Shown here in pieces: positions 1 through 9,852 of a stretch of DNA of 64,000 bases. Every line of letters starts with the position of its first letter. Positions within the stretch are counted from its first letter, which is position 1. Below the pieces are notes generated by a model. The model worked only from the letters and a program-made list of their open reading frames with translations. It searched no databases and had not been told where the DNA came from. Location of the stretch: assembly GCA_022009995.1 (NCBI GenBank), contig CP091734.1, positions 930,001 through 994,000 on the forward strand. The letters are read 5' to 3'. The position numbers and the translations under genes are program-made. This DNA is from Clostridiales bacterium. Lineage in GTDB: Bacteria > Bacillota > Clostridia > Christensenellales > CAG-917.

Positions 1-1128
1 GTCGTTTTCAACTACGACTGGCGCATCGACAACAGGATCAATTCCGAACTTCTTGAACAATTCATTCAGACCAACGGCTGGGAAGAAGTAATTCTCACGT
101 CGCACAGTATGGGCGGCCCCGTCGTTGCGGGATATATCGCAAGACTTCAAAACAAGTGGTTGGACGCGGAAGCGAAAAACCCCGGACAAACCGACGTCAA
201 AAAACCGAACCAGATCATTCGCTCGTATCGCGCGTTCTCGCCTGCAACGGCAGGTTCACTTGACGCGATTTATTATCTTGACGATCCCATCGGAGCGATT
301 GCCGACGTTGTAAACGGAACGGTCGGCGACACCCTCGGCGGCGTTGTTCTGGGCGTCGACGCGATTTCGGAAGGCATAAAGAAACTTGCGGGACCGCTTG
401 CACAGAACCTTACTTCCGTAATGCAACTTCTGCCGTTCCAGACCTTTGCGGACTCCGATTATTACGGCGAAAACGAAAGCCCCGTTTACGTTGACGGCGT
501 ACCCGTGACGAATATGTACGAATGGTACTGCTCGCGTCCCTGGGCGCACACCAGCGACTGGAAACCGGGCGTCGACGGCATTTACGACAAACTTAAACCC
601 GGCATGAAAAACCTGCCGGCATACTGGGATTCCTTCTACGTCAAAGAAAGCGTGAACGACAAAGACGCCAACGTTTACGCGCCCGAACTCGTGAACACGA
701 CTTATTGCCTGGGCGTCGGATACAACACCAAAAAGAGCGTTCAAATCGTGACGAAAGACACCGACACCGTTAAGGTCAACAAGGTTACTTACGAAATGTG
801 GGACACCAAAAACCATAAGTACGACACGCCGCTTACCAGCATCGAATATTATTCCTACGACCACAAAGCAATACTCTTTGGCGACGGCGACGGAACAATG
901 CCCACCAACGCATGCCTCGGCGGACTTAACTACAATGGCGACAAGACGATAAGCAACACGAAAGGTCGCGCGATTTATCCCTTGCCGGAAGCGCGCCAGA
1001 CCACGACGATTTGCTACTATAACACGAACCACGGCACCGTCGGCGGATATTGGGACGTCCTGAAATGGGACTTCTACGAGATGATGGATAAGATTATCGC
1101 CGAAGACGAAATAAATCCTTTCTTTTAA
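1..1128 (+). CDS. LCAT-like alpha/beta-hydrolase (5' end outside window)
   Basis: The reading frame is open from base 1, so the N-terminus lies outside the window and 375 residues are visible. A lipase-type nucleophile elbow HSMGG (Ser at visible residue 36) follows a beta strand, and a late FGDGDGTMP segment (about 293-301) resembles the acid-residue region of the lecithin:cholesterol acyltransferase family (PF02450). A His in the NTNHG segment (about 344) is the likely third triad member. Family members hydrolyse or transfer acyl groups of lipids; the substrate here is unknown. No frame break is seen. It ends just before a strong terminator, so it is the last gene of its operon. Family assignment is fairly secure, function only general. 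Confidence 0.7.
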   Translation, partial: VVFNYDWRIDNRINSELLEQFIQTNGWEEVILTSHSMGGPVVAGYIARLQNKWLDAEAKNPGQTDVKKPNQIIRSYRAFSPATAGSLDAIYYLDDPIGAIADVVNGTVGDTLGGVVLGVDAISEGIKKLAGPLAQNLTSVMQLLPFQTFADSDYYGENESPVYVDGVPVTNMYEWYCSRPWAHTSDWKPGVDGIYDKLKPGMKNLPAYWDSFYVKESVNDKDANVYAPELVNTTYCLGVGYNTKKSVQIVTKDTDTVKVNKVTYEMWDTKNHKYDTPLTSIEYYSYDHKAILFGDGDGTMPTNACLGGLNYNGDKTISNTKGRAIYPLPEARQTTTICYYNTNHGTVGGYWDVLKWDFYEMMDKIIAEDEINPFF

Positions 1129-1144
1129 GCCTTGATTAGTAGCG

Positions 1145-1172
1145 AAAGCACGCGCTCGCCGCGTGCTTTTTT
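1145..1172 (+). terminator. intrinsic terminator after LCAT-like gene
   Basis: A ten-base-pair stem AAAGCACGCG / CGCGTGCTTT with a five-base loop is followed by a T run, 17 bases after the stop codon of the hydrolase gene. Confidence 0.85.
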
Positions 1173-1247
1173 GTTGCTCTTTTTCAAAAACCGAATTTTC
1201 TTACAAGTGTATAAAATTTAGGTTAATATTAAGTAATAATTATATAC

Positions 1248-1276
1248 TTGCAATAAAGACTATATTTATGTATAAT
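1248..1276 (+). promoter_or_regulatory. sigma-70-type promoter for DUF1538 gene
   Basis: TTGCAA (1248-1253) and a perfect TATAAT (1271-1276) are separated by 17 bases. The predicted start of transcription (about 1283) lies only a few bases before the ATG at 1287 and no ribosome-binding site fits between them, which suggests a leaderless or nearly leaderless message. Confidence 0.75.
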
Positions 1277-1286
1277 AAGAAACGTA

Positions 1287-2849
1287 ATGAAAAAGAAGGA
1301 AGCAAAAAAACTCAATAAAATCGACGCGCAGGCAGTGCATAAGAAGCGCGCCCTTATCACGGAAAAAATAAGGGAATCTTTCGTATCGACCTTGCCGATA
1401 ATCATCATAGTTGCGATAATGTGTCTGTCGATACAACCTGTGCCGACGGGCTTATTGTTGTCGTTCCTTATCGGCGCGTTGCTGATAATCGTGGGAATGG
1501 GGCTGTTCACGCTTGGTGCGGACACGTCCATGACGCCGATCGGCAGCCGCATCGGCACGACTCTTACGAAGTCGAAAAACCTGCCGCTTATTTTGTTTGT
1601 AAGCTTTATTCTGGGCGTTGCGATAACGATTGCGGAGCCCGACCTTCAAGTTCTTGCGGAAACCGTGCCGCACATCGACGCCAAAGTCCTGCTGATTACG
1701 GTGGGCGTCGGCGTAGGGTTGTTCCTTGCGGTATGCATGCTCAGGACGATTCTGGGCATAAGGCTCAGATGGCTTATCCTTGCGTTTTACATAATCGTAT
1801 TCGTGCTTGCGGCGTTTGCCGACAAACTTTTTGTCGATTGCATTCGACTCGGGCGGGGTAACGACGGGGCCGATGACGGTGCCGTTTATCCTTGCGCTGG
1901 GCATAGGCGTAGCGAATATCCGAAGCGATAAAAAGGCGGAAGCGGACAGTTTCGGTCTTGTCGCGTTATGTTCGATAGGGCCGGTGCTTGCGGTGCTGAT
2001 TTTGGGATTCTTTTACAAGGGACAGGGCGTTGCGGACGTGAACCTTCCGTTCATCCCTGAAACGACGACCGAAATGGGGCTGGAATATCTGAAAGCGTTC
2101 CCTGCATATATGAAAGAAATGGCGATTGCACTGTCGCCGATTATCGTACTGTTTGATTTTCCAGGTGGCTGCTTTCAGGATGAGCAAAAAGAGTTTTTTG
2201 AAAACGCTCATCGGTATTCTTTACACATACGTGGGTTTAGTGTTGTTTTTGACGGGTGTAAACGTCGGTTTCTCGCCGCTGGGGTTATATCTCGGTCAGC
2301 AACTGTACAGCGGCTGGACGCAATATATTCTCATTCCCGTGGCAATGCTTATGGGCTGGTTCATAATTTCCGCCGAGCCCGCGGTATTCGTCCTTGAAAA
2401 GCAAATCGAAGACGTGAGTTCGGGCGCAATCCCCGGGAAAGCGATTAAGTTGAGCCTGTCGATTGCAATCGCGCTGGCGATGGGGCTTTCGATGATCCGC
2501 GTCCTTACGGGGATATCGATACTCTGGTTTATCGTGCCGGGTTATCTCGTCGCGCTTATACTGATGTTTCGTCCCCGACATATTCACGGCAATCGCGTTC
2601 GACTCGGGCGGGGTTGCGTCGGGACCGATGACTGCGACGTTCATGCTGCAATTTTTCATCGGCGTATGTTCGGCGCGCGGAGGCAATATATTAAGCGACG
2701 CTTTCGGTGCGGTCGCACTCGTTGCGATGATGCCGCTTATTTCCATTCAGATCACCGGTCTTGTTTACAAGAAGAAGAAACAACGCGCGGAACGCGTGCC
2801 CGAAGTCGTTTACGGCGACGACGATATTATCGAACTGTGGGGGAACTGA
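1287..2849 (+). CDS. DUF1538 family membrane protein (two DUF1538 repeats, frame breaks)
   Basis: A polytopic membrane protein of roughly 520 residues once three frame breaks (near 1830, 2150 and 2570) are bridged. It has two homologous halves, each carrying the family signature: FDSGGVTTGPMTVPF near nt 1845-1885 and FDSGGVASGPMTATF near 2598-2640. DUF1538 (PF07556) proteins are multi-spanning and of unknown transport function; the duplicated Gly/Ser/Thr motif looks like a re-entrant or substrate-binding element in an inverted-repeat transporter (inference). The second and third breaks sit at short T runs, as expected of homopolymer miscalls. The start has no leader (see promoter). The stop codon lies one base before a tandem PII-like gene, which suggests that a PII protein controls this transporter. 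Confidence 0.8.
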
Positions 2850-2850
2850 T

Positions 2851-3554
2851 ATGTACTTTGTAATCTCGGTAATCAATCCCAACGGATTGTCGATTCTGAA
2901 TAACATTTGTCAACGGCTGGAAATCCCCGTGATTCTGTCGCTTATCGGCCACGGCACCGCGTCGCAGAAGATACGCGATTTGTGGGGGATCGAGTCCACC
3001 GATAAGAGAATCCTTTTTGCGGTCGCGGACGAAACAAAACGAAGTCGCTCATCACGGAAGAACGACGCCGTCTTTACATCGACGCACCAGGCAACGGCAT
3101 TGTGATTTCCGTCCCGATTAAAAGCGTCGGCGGCGGCAGCACCCTCAATTTTTTGAACGGAGGAAACAAGGATATGAAAGCACCCGATATAAATTTTGAA
3201 TACGAACTCATTCTCGCGATTGCAAACGAAGGACATACCGACGCCGTTATGGACGCCGCAAGGGCTGCGGGCGCGGGCGGCGGCACCGTTATCCACGCAA
3301 AGGGTACGGGCGGTATGGGCACCGAGAAATTCTTCAACGTGTCGATTGCAAGCGAAAAAGAAATCATTATCATCGTTGCGAAAAAGGAAAAGAAAGCGGA
3401 CATTATGCGCTCCATCGTAACGACGGCGGGCGCGGGCACCGACGCAGGCGCGATAGTTTTCTCTCTTCCCGTTTCCGACGTCGAAGGGTTCAGACGGGAC
3501 GACGACAACGCCGAAATTCCCAAAACCGAACAAAAAACAGAACAAGCAGAATAA
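2851..3554 (+). CDS. tandem PII-like signalling protein
   Basis: About 234 residues after bridging one break near 3040 (an A run that should be one base longer). Two PII-like ferredoxin-fold units are visible. The first (about 1-95) ends in IVISVPIKSVGG. The second (about 108-215) contains AGAGGGTVIHAKGTG, FNVSIASEKEIIIIV and a terminal IVFSLPVSDVEG strand, the latter two aligned in kind with the first unit. The second unit matches the GlnB/GlnK fold most clearly (glycine-rich B-loop area, central EKE strand). PII proteins bind ATP/ADP and 2-oxoglutarate and control transporters or enzymes by docking a T-loop. The gene starts one base after the DUF1538 stop, so the pair is almost certainly co-translated. 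A Gln/Glu/Lys-rich tail follows the second domain. Confidence 0.75.
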
Positions 3555-3560
3555 TCTCAG

Positions 3561-3595
3561 GCCCTCCTATTTTTCGGGAGGGCTTGATTATTTTC
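3561..3595 (+). terminator. intrinsic terminator after PII-like gene
   Basis: GCCCTCC / GGAGGGC stem with a T-rich loop and a following TTGATTATTTTC tract, shortly after the stop codon. Confidence 0.75.
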
Positions 3596-3639
3596 TTATT
3601 CGGTGGTAAAATATAGACATAATTTACGGTAGGTGGGAT

Positions 3640-4427
3640 ATGTTGGATTTCGAAAAACACAAACAGGCAGGGGAAAATTATTTATCTTGCGACGTTGAAA
3701 AGAACTTATGTTTCCCGATGCATTGCAACGAAACGTACGAGTTTTTATACTGCAACGACGGGCTTGCAAACGTTACCGTGCTGGACAGAATTTATCGTCT
3801 TCGCGCGGGGAAGTGTATGGTAATTCCGCCAAAGTTCGCGCACGCTTACGAAACGCCCGATTACAGCAACGTCTTCATCTGCAAGTTTTCAAAGGATTGG
3901 GTTCCCGACTTTTACGAAAAGCACGACGGCTACGTCGCGACTTTCCCGGTTTTCTCGATAGATTTTGCGGAATCGCTGACAAGAAGGATGCCTCTTATTA
4001 CCAATGATTTCAGGCGAAAAGCCGTTTTGTATCATATTCTTGCGGAGTTCGAGACGCACACGGCGTTTATCCCGGTTGACAAAAAGAAAGTGGACGTCCT
4101 GAACGCAATCGCGAAATACGTTTCGCACAACTTCACGGAAGACATAAGCCTGAAAGACCTGTCCGACAAAATGGGATATTCTTACAATTATCTTTCGGCT
4201 GTTTCAACGAATATTTCGGCGCGAATTTTTCCGACGTCGTGAATATTTACCGCATAAATTACGCAACCGATCTGTTGTATTCGACCACGCTTTCCGTCGC
4301 GGAAATCTCAAAAAAGGCGGGTTACGACAGCGTGCGTAGTTTCAACCGCAACTTCCAGAAATACAAAGGAAAGTCGCCGCGCGACGCCCGCGAGTTCGTG
4401 AAAGAAGGCATTATCGTCGACGTTTGA
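3640..4427 (+). CDS. AraC-family transcriptional regulator with cupin sensor (one frame break)
   Basis: About 262 residues when one break near 4200 is bridged. The N-terminal part (about 20-100) is a cupin-like sensor with CNETYEFLYCNDG and a typical GKCMVIPPKFAHAYE turn. The C-terminal part holds two helix-turn-helix units: KDLSDKMGYSYNYLS and then AEISKKAGYDSVRSFNRNF followed by GKSPRDAR, the classical AraC signature. Such proteins sense a small ligand, often a sugar, and activate neighbouring operons. The ATG is preceded by GGTAGGTGGG. The target is not evident; the adjacent M28 peptidase gene has its own promoter and is one candidate. The break lies inside the first HTH, so it would destroy DNA binding if real. 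Confidence 0.85.
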
Positions 4428-4501
4428 CGGTTTTTTGCGGTTTTTACTGTATATTTTTGGTCATTTGTATAGTAAAAAAAATAAAGACGTCGTTTGTTTG
4501 A

Positions 4502-4536
4502 AAAGAGCGTCGTTTTTGTGATATGATAATCATATA
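4502..4536 (+). promoter_or_regulatory. promoter of M28 peptidase gene
   Basis: TTGAAA and TATGAT hexamers with an 18-base gap lie upstream of an AGAGGAG ribosome site and the ATG at 4564; approximate positions. Confidence 0.5.
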
Positions 4537-4563
4537 AATATAAAAAATAAAGAGGAGAGCATT

Positions 4564-5814
4564 ATGGCAAATTTTTCAAAATTGATTGAAAAAAAGGCAG
4601 ACGCCGCGCAATATATGGTTGACGAAATCACCCATATCTGCAAGGATATGCCCAAACGTACTCCCGGCGAAGAAGGCGAAAGAATCGCTTGCGAGTATAT
4701 GGCTGACGTCCTTAAAAAAGACTGCGGATGCGAACGCTCCGACGTTGAATCGTTTAAGGAAAATCCCGGCAGCTTTTTCGGCTGGATTTATATCACGATC
4801 ACCTGCGTTCTTGCGGGGCTTATCGCATACTTCTTCCTGCCGATATTAGGCTTTGCGCTTATCGTTTTCGGTTTCTACGTAATGATAATGCAATTCGGTC
4901 TTTACAAAAAGACTTTCGACTTCCTGTTCCCCGAAAAGACGGGCACGAACGTTACCGCAATCAAGAAATGCACGGGCGAAGTCAAAGGTCGCGTATTCTT
5001 TAACGGTCACCCCGACGCAGCGTGGAACTGGCCCGTCAACAATAAGTTCGGCGGCAAAGTTTACGAAGCGAACATCGTTATCGTTGTCCTTGGCGCGTTG
5101 TTCCTTATGGGATGCAGCCTTGCGACGGCTATACTCACCGGTTTCAAACCCATGATTCTTAAACCCGAAAACGGCGTTCTGTTCTGGCTTGGCATCGCGA
5201 ACCTTGCATTCGTACCTTTCTATTTCGGTATGTACCGCATGTGGGATCCGAACACGACGGTTGACGGCGCAAACGACAACCTTACGGCTTGCCTTATGGG
5301 CATCGCGATCCTTAAAGCGATGAAAGACGAAGGTATCGAACTTGAACACACCGAAGTCGGCGTTATCCTTTCGGGCTCCGAAGAAGCGGGACTCCGCGGA
5401 GCGAAAGCGTGGTGCGAACAACACAAAGGCGAATTCGACGACGTTCCCACCTGGATTTATTCTTTCGACACTATTCACGATCCGAAATTCCTGGGCGTAA
5501 ATTACCGCGACCTTAACGCAACCGTCAAAGCCGACAAGGAAGTTTCCGACAGCTTTATGGAAGCGGCAAAAGAACTGGGCATTCCCTGCAACAAAACTCT
5601 TGTTCCTCCCTTCGGCGGAGCAACCGACAGCGCAGCGTTCGCACAGGCAGGTTTCAGGGCAACTGGTATCACCGCTTTGAACCACGTTCTGGAAGATTAT
5701 TACCACACGCTTAAAGACAGTTACGACAACCTTAACAAAGATTGTCTTGCGGATTGCTATGCAATTTCTGTCCGCGCGCTTGAAAACTTTGACAAAAAGA
5801 TTTCAAACAAATAA
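4564..5814 (+). CDS. membrane-anchored M28-family zinc peptidase
   Basis: An intact 416-residue protein. The dinuclear-zinc aminopeptidase ligands are recognisable: GHPD (His149), GANDN (Asp238), SGSEEAG (Glu273/Glu274), FDT (Asp302) and YHTL (His381), matching peptidase family M28. Two hydrophobic segments at about 75-118 and two more at about 165-222 interrupt the catalytic fold, so the enzyme is probably membrane-embedded with the active site built around the helices. The substrate is likely to be short peptides (inference). A good AGAGGAG site precedes the ATG. It is flanked by its own promoter and terminator, so it is monocistronic. Unlike many neighbours it has no frame break. Confidence 0.85.
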   Translation: MANFSKLIEKKADAAQYMVDEITHICKDMPKRTPGEEGERIACEYMADVLKKDCGCERSDVESFKENPGSFFGWIYITITCVLAGLIAYFFLPILGFALIVFGFYVMIMQFGLYKKTFDFLFPEKTGTNVTAIKKCTGEVKGRVFFNGHPDAAWNWPVNNKFGGKVYEANIVIVVLGALFLMGCSLATAILTGFKPMILKPENGVLFWLGIANLAFVPFYFGMYRMWDPNTTVDGANDNLTACLMGIAILKAMKDEGIELEHTEVGVILSGSEEAGLRGAKAWCEQHKGEFDDVPTWIYSFDTIHDPKFLGVNYRDLNATVKADKEVSDSFMEAAKELGIPCNKTLVPPFGGATDSAAFAQAGFRATGITALNHVLEDYYHTLKDSYDNLNKDCLADCYAISVRALENFDKKISNK

Positions 5815-5834
5815 GTAAAACAAACACGATAATG

Positions 5835-5864
5835 AAGGATAGCGAGTTTTCGCTATCCTTTTTC
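5835..5864 (+). terminator. intrinsic terminator after M28 gene
   Basis: AAGGATAGCG / CGCTATCCTT, a ten-base-pair stem with a six-base loop, runs into a T tract. Confidence 0.85.
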
Positions 5865-5907
5865 GTTGAAAAAAAATCGGTAAAGGCGGCGGATATTTTT
5901 TTCATTC

Positions 5908-5936
5908 TTGACAACAACGTATATTTAATGTAATAA
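5908..5936 (+). promoter_or_regulatory. promoter of P-type ATPase gene
   Basis: A consensus TTGACA (5908-5913), a 17-base spacer and TAATAA (5931-5936). Confidence 0.75.
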
Positions 5937-5965
5937 TAAAATTAATTTAACGCAACGTGGAAAGT

Positions 5966-8410
5966 ATGGAAGAAATCAAAAACACCGACTGCAATCTCAT
6001 AACGGGACTCACGTCCGAAGAAGTCGAAGCGCGCGTCAAGAGCGGGCTCGTCAACGGATTGCAAACAATAAAAACCAAAAGCGTACTTAGAATACTTATC
6101 GACAACACCTTCACGTTTTTCAACTTCGTGTTTTTCGTGATGGCAATCATCGTCGCGGCGTTTTCGGGATTCGACAAGGACGGCATGGGCAATTACGGTT
6201 TCGTGATACTGTGCGTCTGCAATACGCTTATCGGTATCGTGCAGGAACTTCGCGCAAAGCACACGATGGATAAACTGTCGCTCATTTCCGCCCCGAAGTC
6301 AGGGTTATCCGCGACGGGGAAGTAAAAGGAAATCGCCGTGAAAAAAACGTCGTTATGGACGACGTTACGATATTGCAGGCAGGGACACCAGATTTGCGCG
6401 GATTCGGTCGTTGTCGAGGGCAGTATCGAGGTCAACGAAAGCCTTATCACCGGTGAGCCCGACGCAATCGTGAAAAAAACGCAGGCGACAGCCTTATGTC
6501 GGGAAGTTACGTCGTATCGGGACGCGCAAAAGCAAAAAGTCGTGCACGTCGGCATGGATAACTTCGCAATGAAAATATCCGCCGGCGCGAAGTATTTCAA
6601 AAAAACCCGTTTCGGTCATCAAAAATTCTTTAAATAAAATCGTAAAAAAAACGATGTCGGTGGTCATTGTGCCGCTTGGGCATCGCTCTTTTTTTCAGTC
6701 AAATATTACATTCAGGGCAACGATATGAACAACCCTGACTTTTTAAAAGGTACGGTGCTGACGACAATCGGCTCGTTGGTCGGCATGATTCCGAGCGGCC
6801 TTGTCGCGCTTACGTCGGTCGTGTTCTGTCTGAGCGTCATAAGGCTTGCGGGACACCACACCCTTGCACAGGATATGTACTGCGTCGAAACGCTTGCAAG
6901 GGTTGACGTGCTGTGTCTTGATAAAACGGGCACGATTACCGAAGGCAGTATGGAAATCCACGGCATAAAAACCGTCGATTTGTCGGAAGACGAGTTCTGC
7001 CGCCACCTTAAAAACCTGTCGGACGCCGTTAAGGACGAAAACGCAACGGCGGCGGCGGTCAAAAATTACGTCGGACAGTACGAGGCGGCGGGCGAAGTCA
7101 GCGTTGTCGTGCCGTTTTCGTCGGACAGAAAGTGGAGCGGCGCGGTTATCGACGGCAGAAGTTACGTTCTGGGCGCGCCCGAATTGTTTTCCCCAATACC
7201 GCGGAAGAAATAAAAGCAATCACGCGCGAAAAGGCGGAAGAAGGGCTCAGGGTGCTTGTCCTTGCGTCGTCGGACGTCGGAATTATCGGGCATAATCTTC
7301 CCGACGGACTGAAAGCGGAAGGGTTTATATTCATCGCCGATAAAATAAGAAAGGAAGCCCCCGATACGCTGCAATATTTCAGGGATCAGGGCGTTACCGT
7401 CAAAATTATTTCGGGCGACAACCCCGTTACCGTGCGCGCCGTCGCAAAACGCGCGGGACTTTCCGATTGCGACAGTATCATTGATATGTCGACACTGAAA
7501 ACCGACGAGGAAGTCATCGAAGCGGCGGAAAAATACACGATATTCGGCAGGGTTCTGCCCGATCAGAAATTATTGCTTGTAAAAGCCCTGAAAGCAAACG
7601 GACACACCGTTGCGATGACGGGCGACGGCGTCAACGACGTGCTTGCATTAAAGGAATCCGACTGCTCGATCGCGATGGCTTCGGGCTCGGACGCCGCGAA
7701 GAACGTGAGCAGTCTGGTGCTTCTTGACAGCAATTTCGCGTCGATGCCGAAAGTCGTTGCGGAAGGCAGACGTTCCATAAATAACCTTGAAAGGTCGGCG
7801 TCGTTGTTCCTTGTAAAGACGGGCTACAACTTGCTTATCGCGCTGTTGTTCCTTATCGTGCCGTCGATTCTGCCGTTCGAGCCAAGACACCTTACGCTGC
7901 TTGGCGGGGTAACGATCGGGATTCCGTCGGGAATACTCGCGCTCGAACCCAATAAACAGGGTGGAAGGCAGGTTTTTGCCAAAAGTCATTATGAACGCGG
8001 TGCCAGGCATAGTAACCGTAATGGCGGGTATTATCGCAATCGTAATCACAACGCAGACGATACTCACGGGGCTTTCTCCGGACGAACAGCACGCGCTGTA
8101 TTTCCTTGCGACCGTGTTTGCGGGATACCTGTTCGTGTTCAAATCGTGCTGGCCGTTCAACCTGTTGCACGCGGTGCTTTTCGTGGGCGTAATCGCGCTT
8201 CTGGTGCTGTGTTACTTCGTGCATCTGTCGTTTATCGACATACAGTCGTTCTTCGGTCTGTACCGCGGAATAACGCCCGCAATGTGGAAAGTGCTTGCGG
8301 TGGTATGGTCGATACTCGTCGTTGTATTTGCGGCGATGTGGGCGCTTGATAAAAAGTATAACGTGCGCTTCAGACGACCGTCGGCGACATCGAAGACAAA
8401 ATCGATTTAA
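5966..8410 (+). CDS. CtpE-like cation-transporting P-type ATPase (multiple frame breaks)
   Basis: About 815 residues after bridging at least five breaks between about 6300 and 7960. The order of elements is that of a P-type ATPase: an N-terminal GLTSEEVEARV segment, two helices, an actuator with NESLITGE, the phosphorylation site CLDKTGTITEG (nt about 6912-6950), the hinge AMTGDGVNDVLALK (about 7615-7660) and C-terminal helices ending near 8400. The N-terminal VQELRAKHTMDKLSLIS segment resembles the CtpE type of cation uptake pumps rather than heavy-metal pumps, as there is no CPC motif. The start is the ATG at 5966 (GTG at 5957 is an alternative). The number of breaks is higher than in neighbours; some are insertions, so I cannot fully exclude real decay. 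Confidence 0.75.
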
Positions 8411-8490
8411 GACACGAAGAATCCTCAAAAAAAGAGAAGCGAAAAAGGCAAAAAGAAAAGCCAAAAAATCCCTGTAAAAAAAGACAAAAC

Positions 8491-8515
8491 AAAACCCGCA
8501 ATCTGCGGGTTTTTT
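8491..8515. terminator. bidirectional terminator between ATPase and TauE genes
   Basis: AAAACCCGCA / TGCGGGTTTT stem with a three-base loop sits between the two convergent genes, with T runs usable on the plus strand and A runs on the other side. Confidence 0.8.
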
Positions 8516-8526
8516 AATGGGGTTTT

Positions 8527-9309
8527 TCAGAAGAACGAGTGCAAAACAAGCATCACTATGCCAAGGATTAAAAGCACCACGCCGACGGTAATATTAAGTG
8601 TTTTGGGCTTTACCTTGTTTGCGATAAGCGCGGCAAGTTGTGCCGAAACGAGCGTGCTGAATATGCAGGTTATCATTGCCGTAGTGTCGGGCAAGCCGCC
8701 GATTCCGAAATGCGATACCGCCCCGACAAGCGCGGTAAACGTCATGATAAACACGCTTGTGCCGACCGCCTTTTTAAGCGGAAATCCCATAAACGACGTG
8801 AGTACAAGGAGCATCATCATGCCGCCGCCCGCGCCGACGAATCCGCAAATCATACCAATCATTGCCGACAGCGCGAACGTTTGCACCGCGTCGCACCATT
8901 TGTTTTTGTACAAGCGGTCCTTTAAGGGATCTCTGCCGTTGACGGGAACGAGGATGAATTTAAGCCCGAGTAGTGACGTTGCGAAAATGGAAAAGTTGCC
9001 CATAAGGTGATTGTCGATTTTTGACGCAAGAAAACTCCCGAGAACCGTAAAGCACAAAACGACGACAAGCATTTTCGAGCCTTTTTTCACGTCAATGTTT
9101 TTATCGACGGCGTAAGCGGTTGCGGACACGGCGGACGCCAAAACGTCGGAAATCAGCGCGATACCGATGGCGTCGTACGACGGGAAGTCCAGAAATGCGA
9201 CAAGCATCGGTGCGATAAACGCGGCGGCGGACAATCCCGCAAATCCCGTGCCTATGCCTGCGCCAATGCCTGCGAAAATATATACGATAATTTTAATATA
9301 TTCTTCCAT
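8527..9309 (-). CDS. TauE/SafE-family anion exporter
   Basis: An intact 260-residue protein with about eight hydrophobic helices. The family repeat GFVGAGGGMMMLLVLTSF (about 158-175) and the matching N-terminal GIGTGFAGLSAAAFIAP turn (about 19-35) are diagnostic of the TauE/SafE group (PF01925), which export sulfite, sulfoacetate or related organosulfur anions. The substrate cannot be fixed from the sequence. The gene is divergent from the phosphatase gene at 9397, and the promoter region between them is only about 87 bases long. Confidence 0.85.
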   Translation of the reverse strand: MEEYIKIIVYIFAGIGAGIGTGFAGLSAAAFIAPMLVAFLDFPSYDAIGIALISDVLASAVSATAYAVDKNIDVKKGSKMLVVVLCFTVLGSFLASKIDNHLMGNFSIFATSLLGLKFILVPVNGRDPLKDRLYKNKWCDAVQTFALSAMIGMICGFVGAGGGMMMLLVLTSFMGFPLKKAVGTSVFIMTFTALVGAVSHFGIGGLPDTTAMITCIFSTLVSAQLAALIANKVKPKTLNITVGVVLLILGIVMLVLHSFF

Positions 9310-9360
9310 ACAATTGTAATAAATTATATCACCGCGCGCTTTTATGTCAACCGTTCGCCG

Positions 9361-9389
9361 TTGACTTTCCGATATTAAAGTGGTATCAT
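9361..9389 (+). promoter_or_regulatory. promoter of LMW phosphatase gene (leaderless spacing)
   Basis: TTGACT (9361-9366), a 17-base spacer and TATCAT (9384-9389). The ATG follows seven bases after the -10 box, so transcription would start at or next to the start codon; no ribosome site is possible. Confidence 0.75.
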
Positions 9390-9396
9390 ATACTTT

Positions 9397-9848
9397 ATGA
9401 AAATAATGTTCGTGTGCCTTGGAAACATCTGCCGCAGCGCAATGGCGGAATTTATGATGAAAGACGCCTTGAAAAAGCGGGGGATATCAGAAAAACACGT
9501 TATCGACTCCGCCGCGACGTGCGGGCTCGAAGCGGGCAACCCCGTTTATCCCGACGCGCTGAAAAAACTGAAAGAGCACAATGTCCGACGTACCCGCATT
9601 ATTCGAAACAGGTCAGAAAAACCGATTACGACAAATACGATTTTTTTGGAATGGACGATAAAAACGTCGCGTATCTCAAAAATCTTTTTGCGCCCGACGA
9701 AAAAAAGAAGGTAAAAAAGTTTCTGGAATATGCAGGGCAATCCCGCGACGTCGCGGATCCGTATTATACCGGCAATTTTGACGATACTTATTACGATTTG
9801 AAAATCGGTATCGAATTTTTGATAAATAATATTGAAAACAGGAAGTGA
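9397..9848 (+). CDS. low-molecular-weight protein-tyrosine phosphatase (one frame break)
   Basis: About 150 residues after bridging one break near 9586. The P-loop CLGNICRS (Cys7, Arg13) directly after the first strand is the CX5R catalytic loop of LMW-PTPs, and the DPYYTGNFDDTY segment near the C-terminus supplies the general-acid Asp. These enzymes dephosphorylate tyrosine kinases that control capsule or stress responses, or arginine-phosphorylated proteins in some Firmicutes. Expected codons around the break are restored by adding one base to a CC or T run. It ends five bases before the Mrp gene, so the two are co-transcribed. The start codon coincides with the predicted transcription start. 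Confidence 0.85.
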
Positions 9849-9852
9849 ATTT

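Noticed and set aside
4846..5706. 286-residue open frame on the minus strand inside the M28 gene
   Set aside because: Shadow of a real gene with all active-site motifs on the plus strand; no ribosome site or domain.
5966..8410. P-type ATPase as a true pseudogene
   Set aside because: All catalytic motifs are intact and the breaks resemble those in essential genes. The high number keeps some doubt, so it is reported as CDS with reduced confidence.
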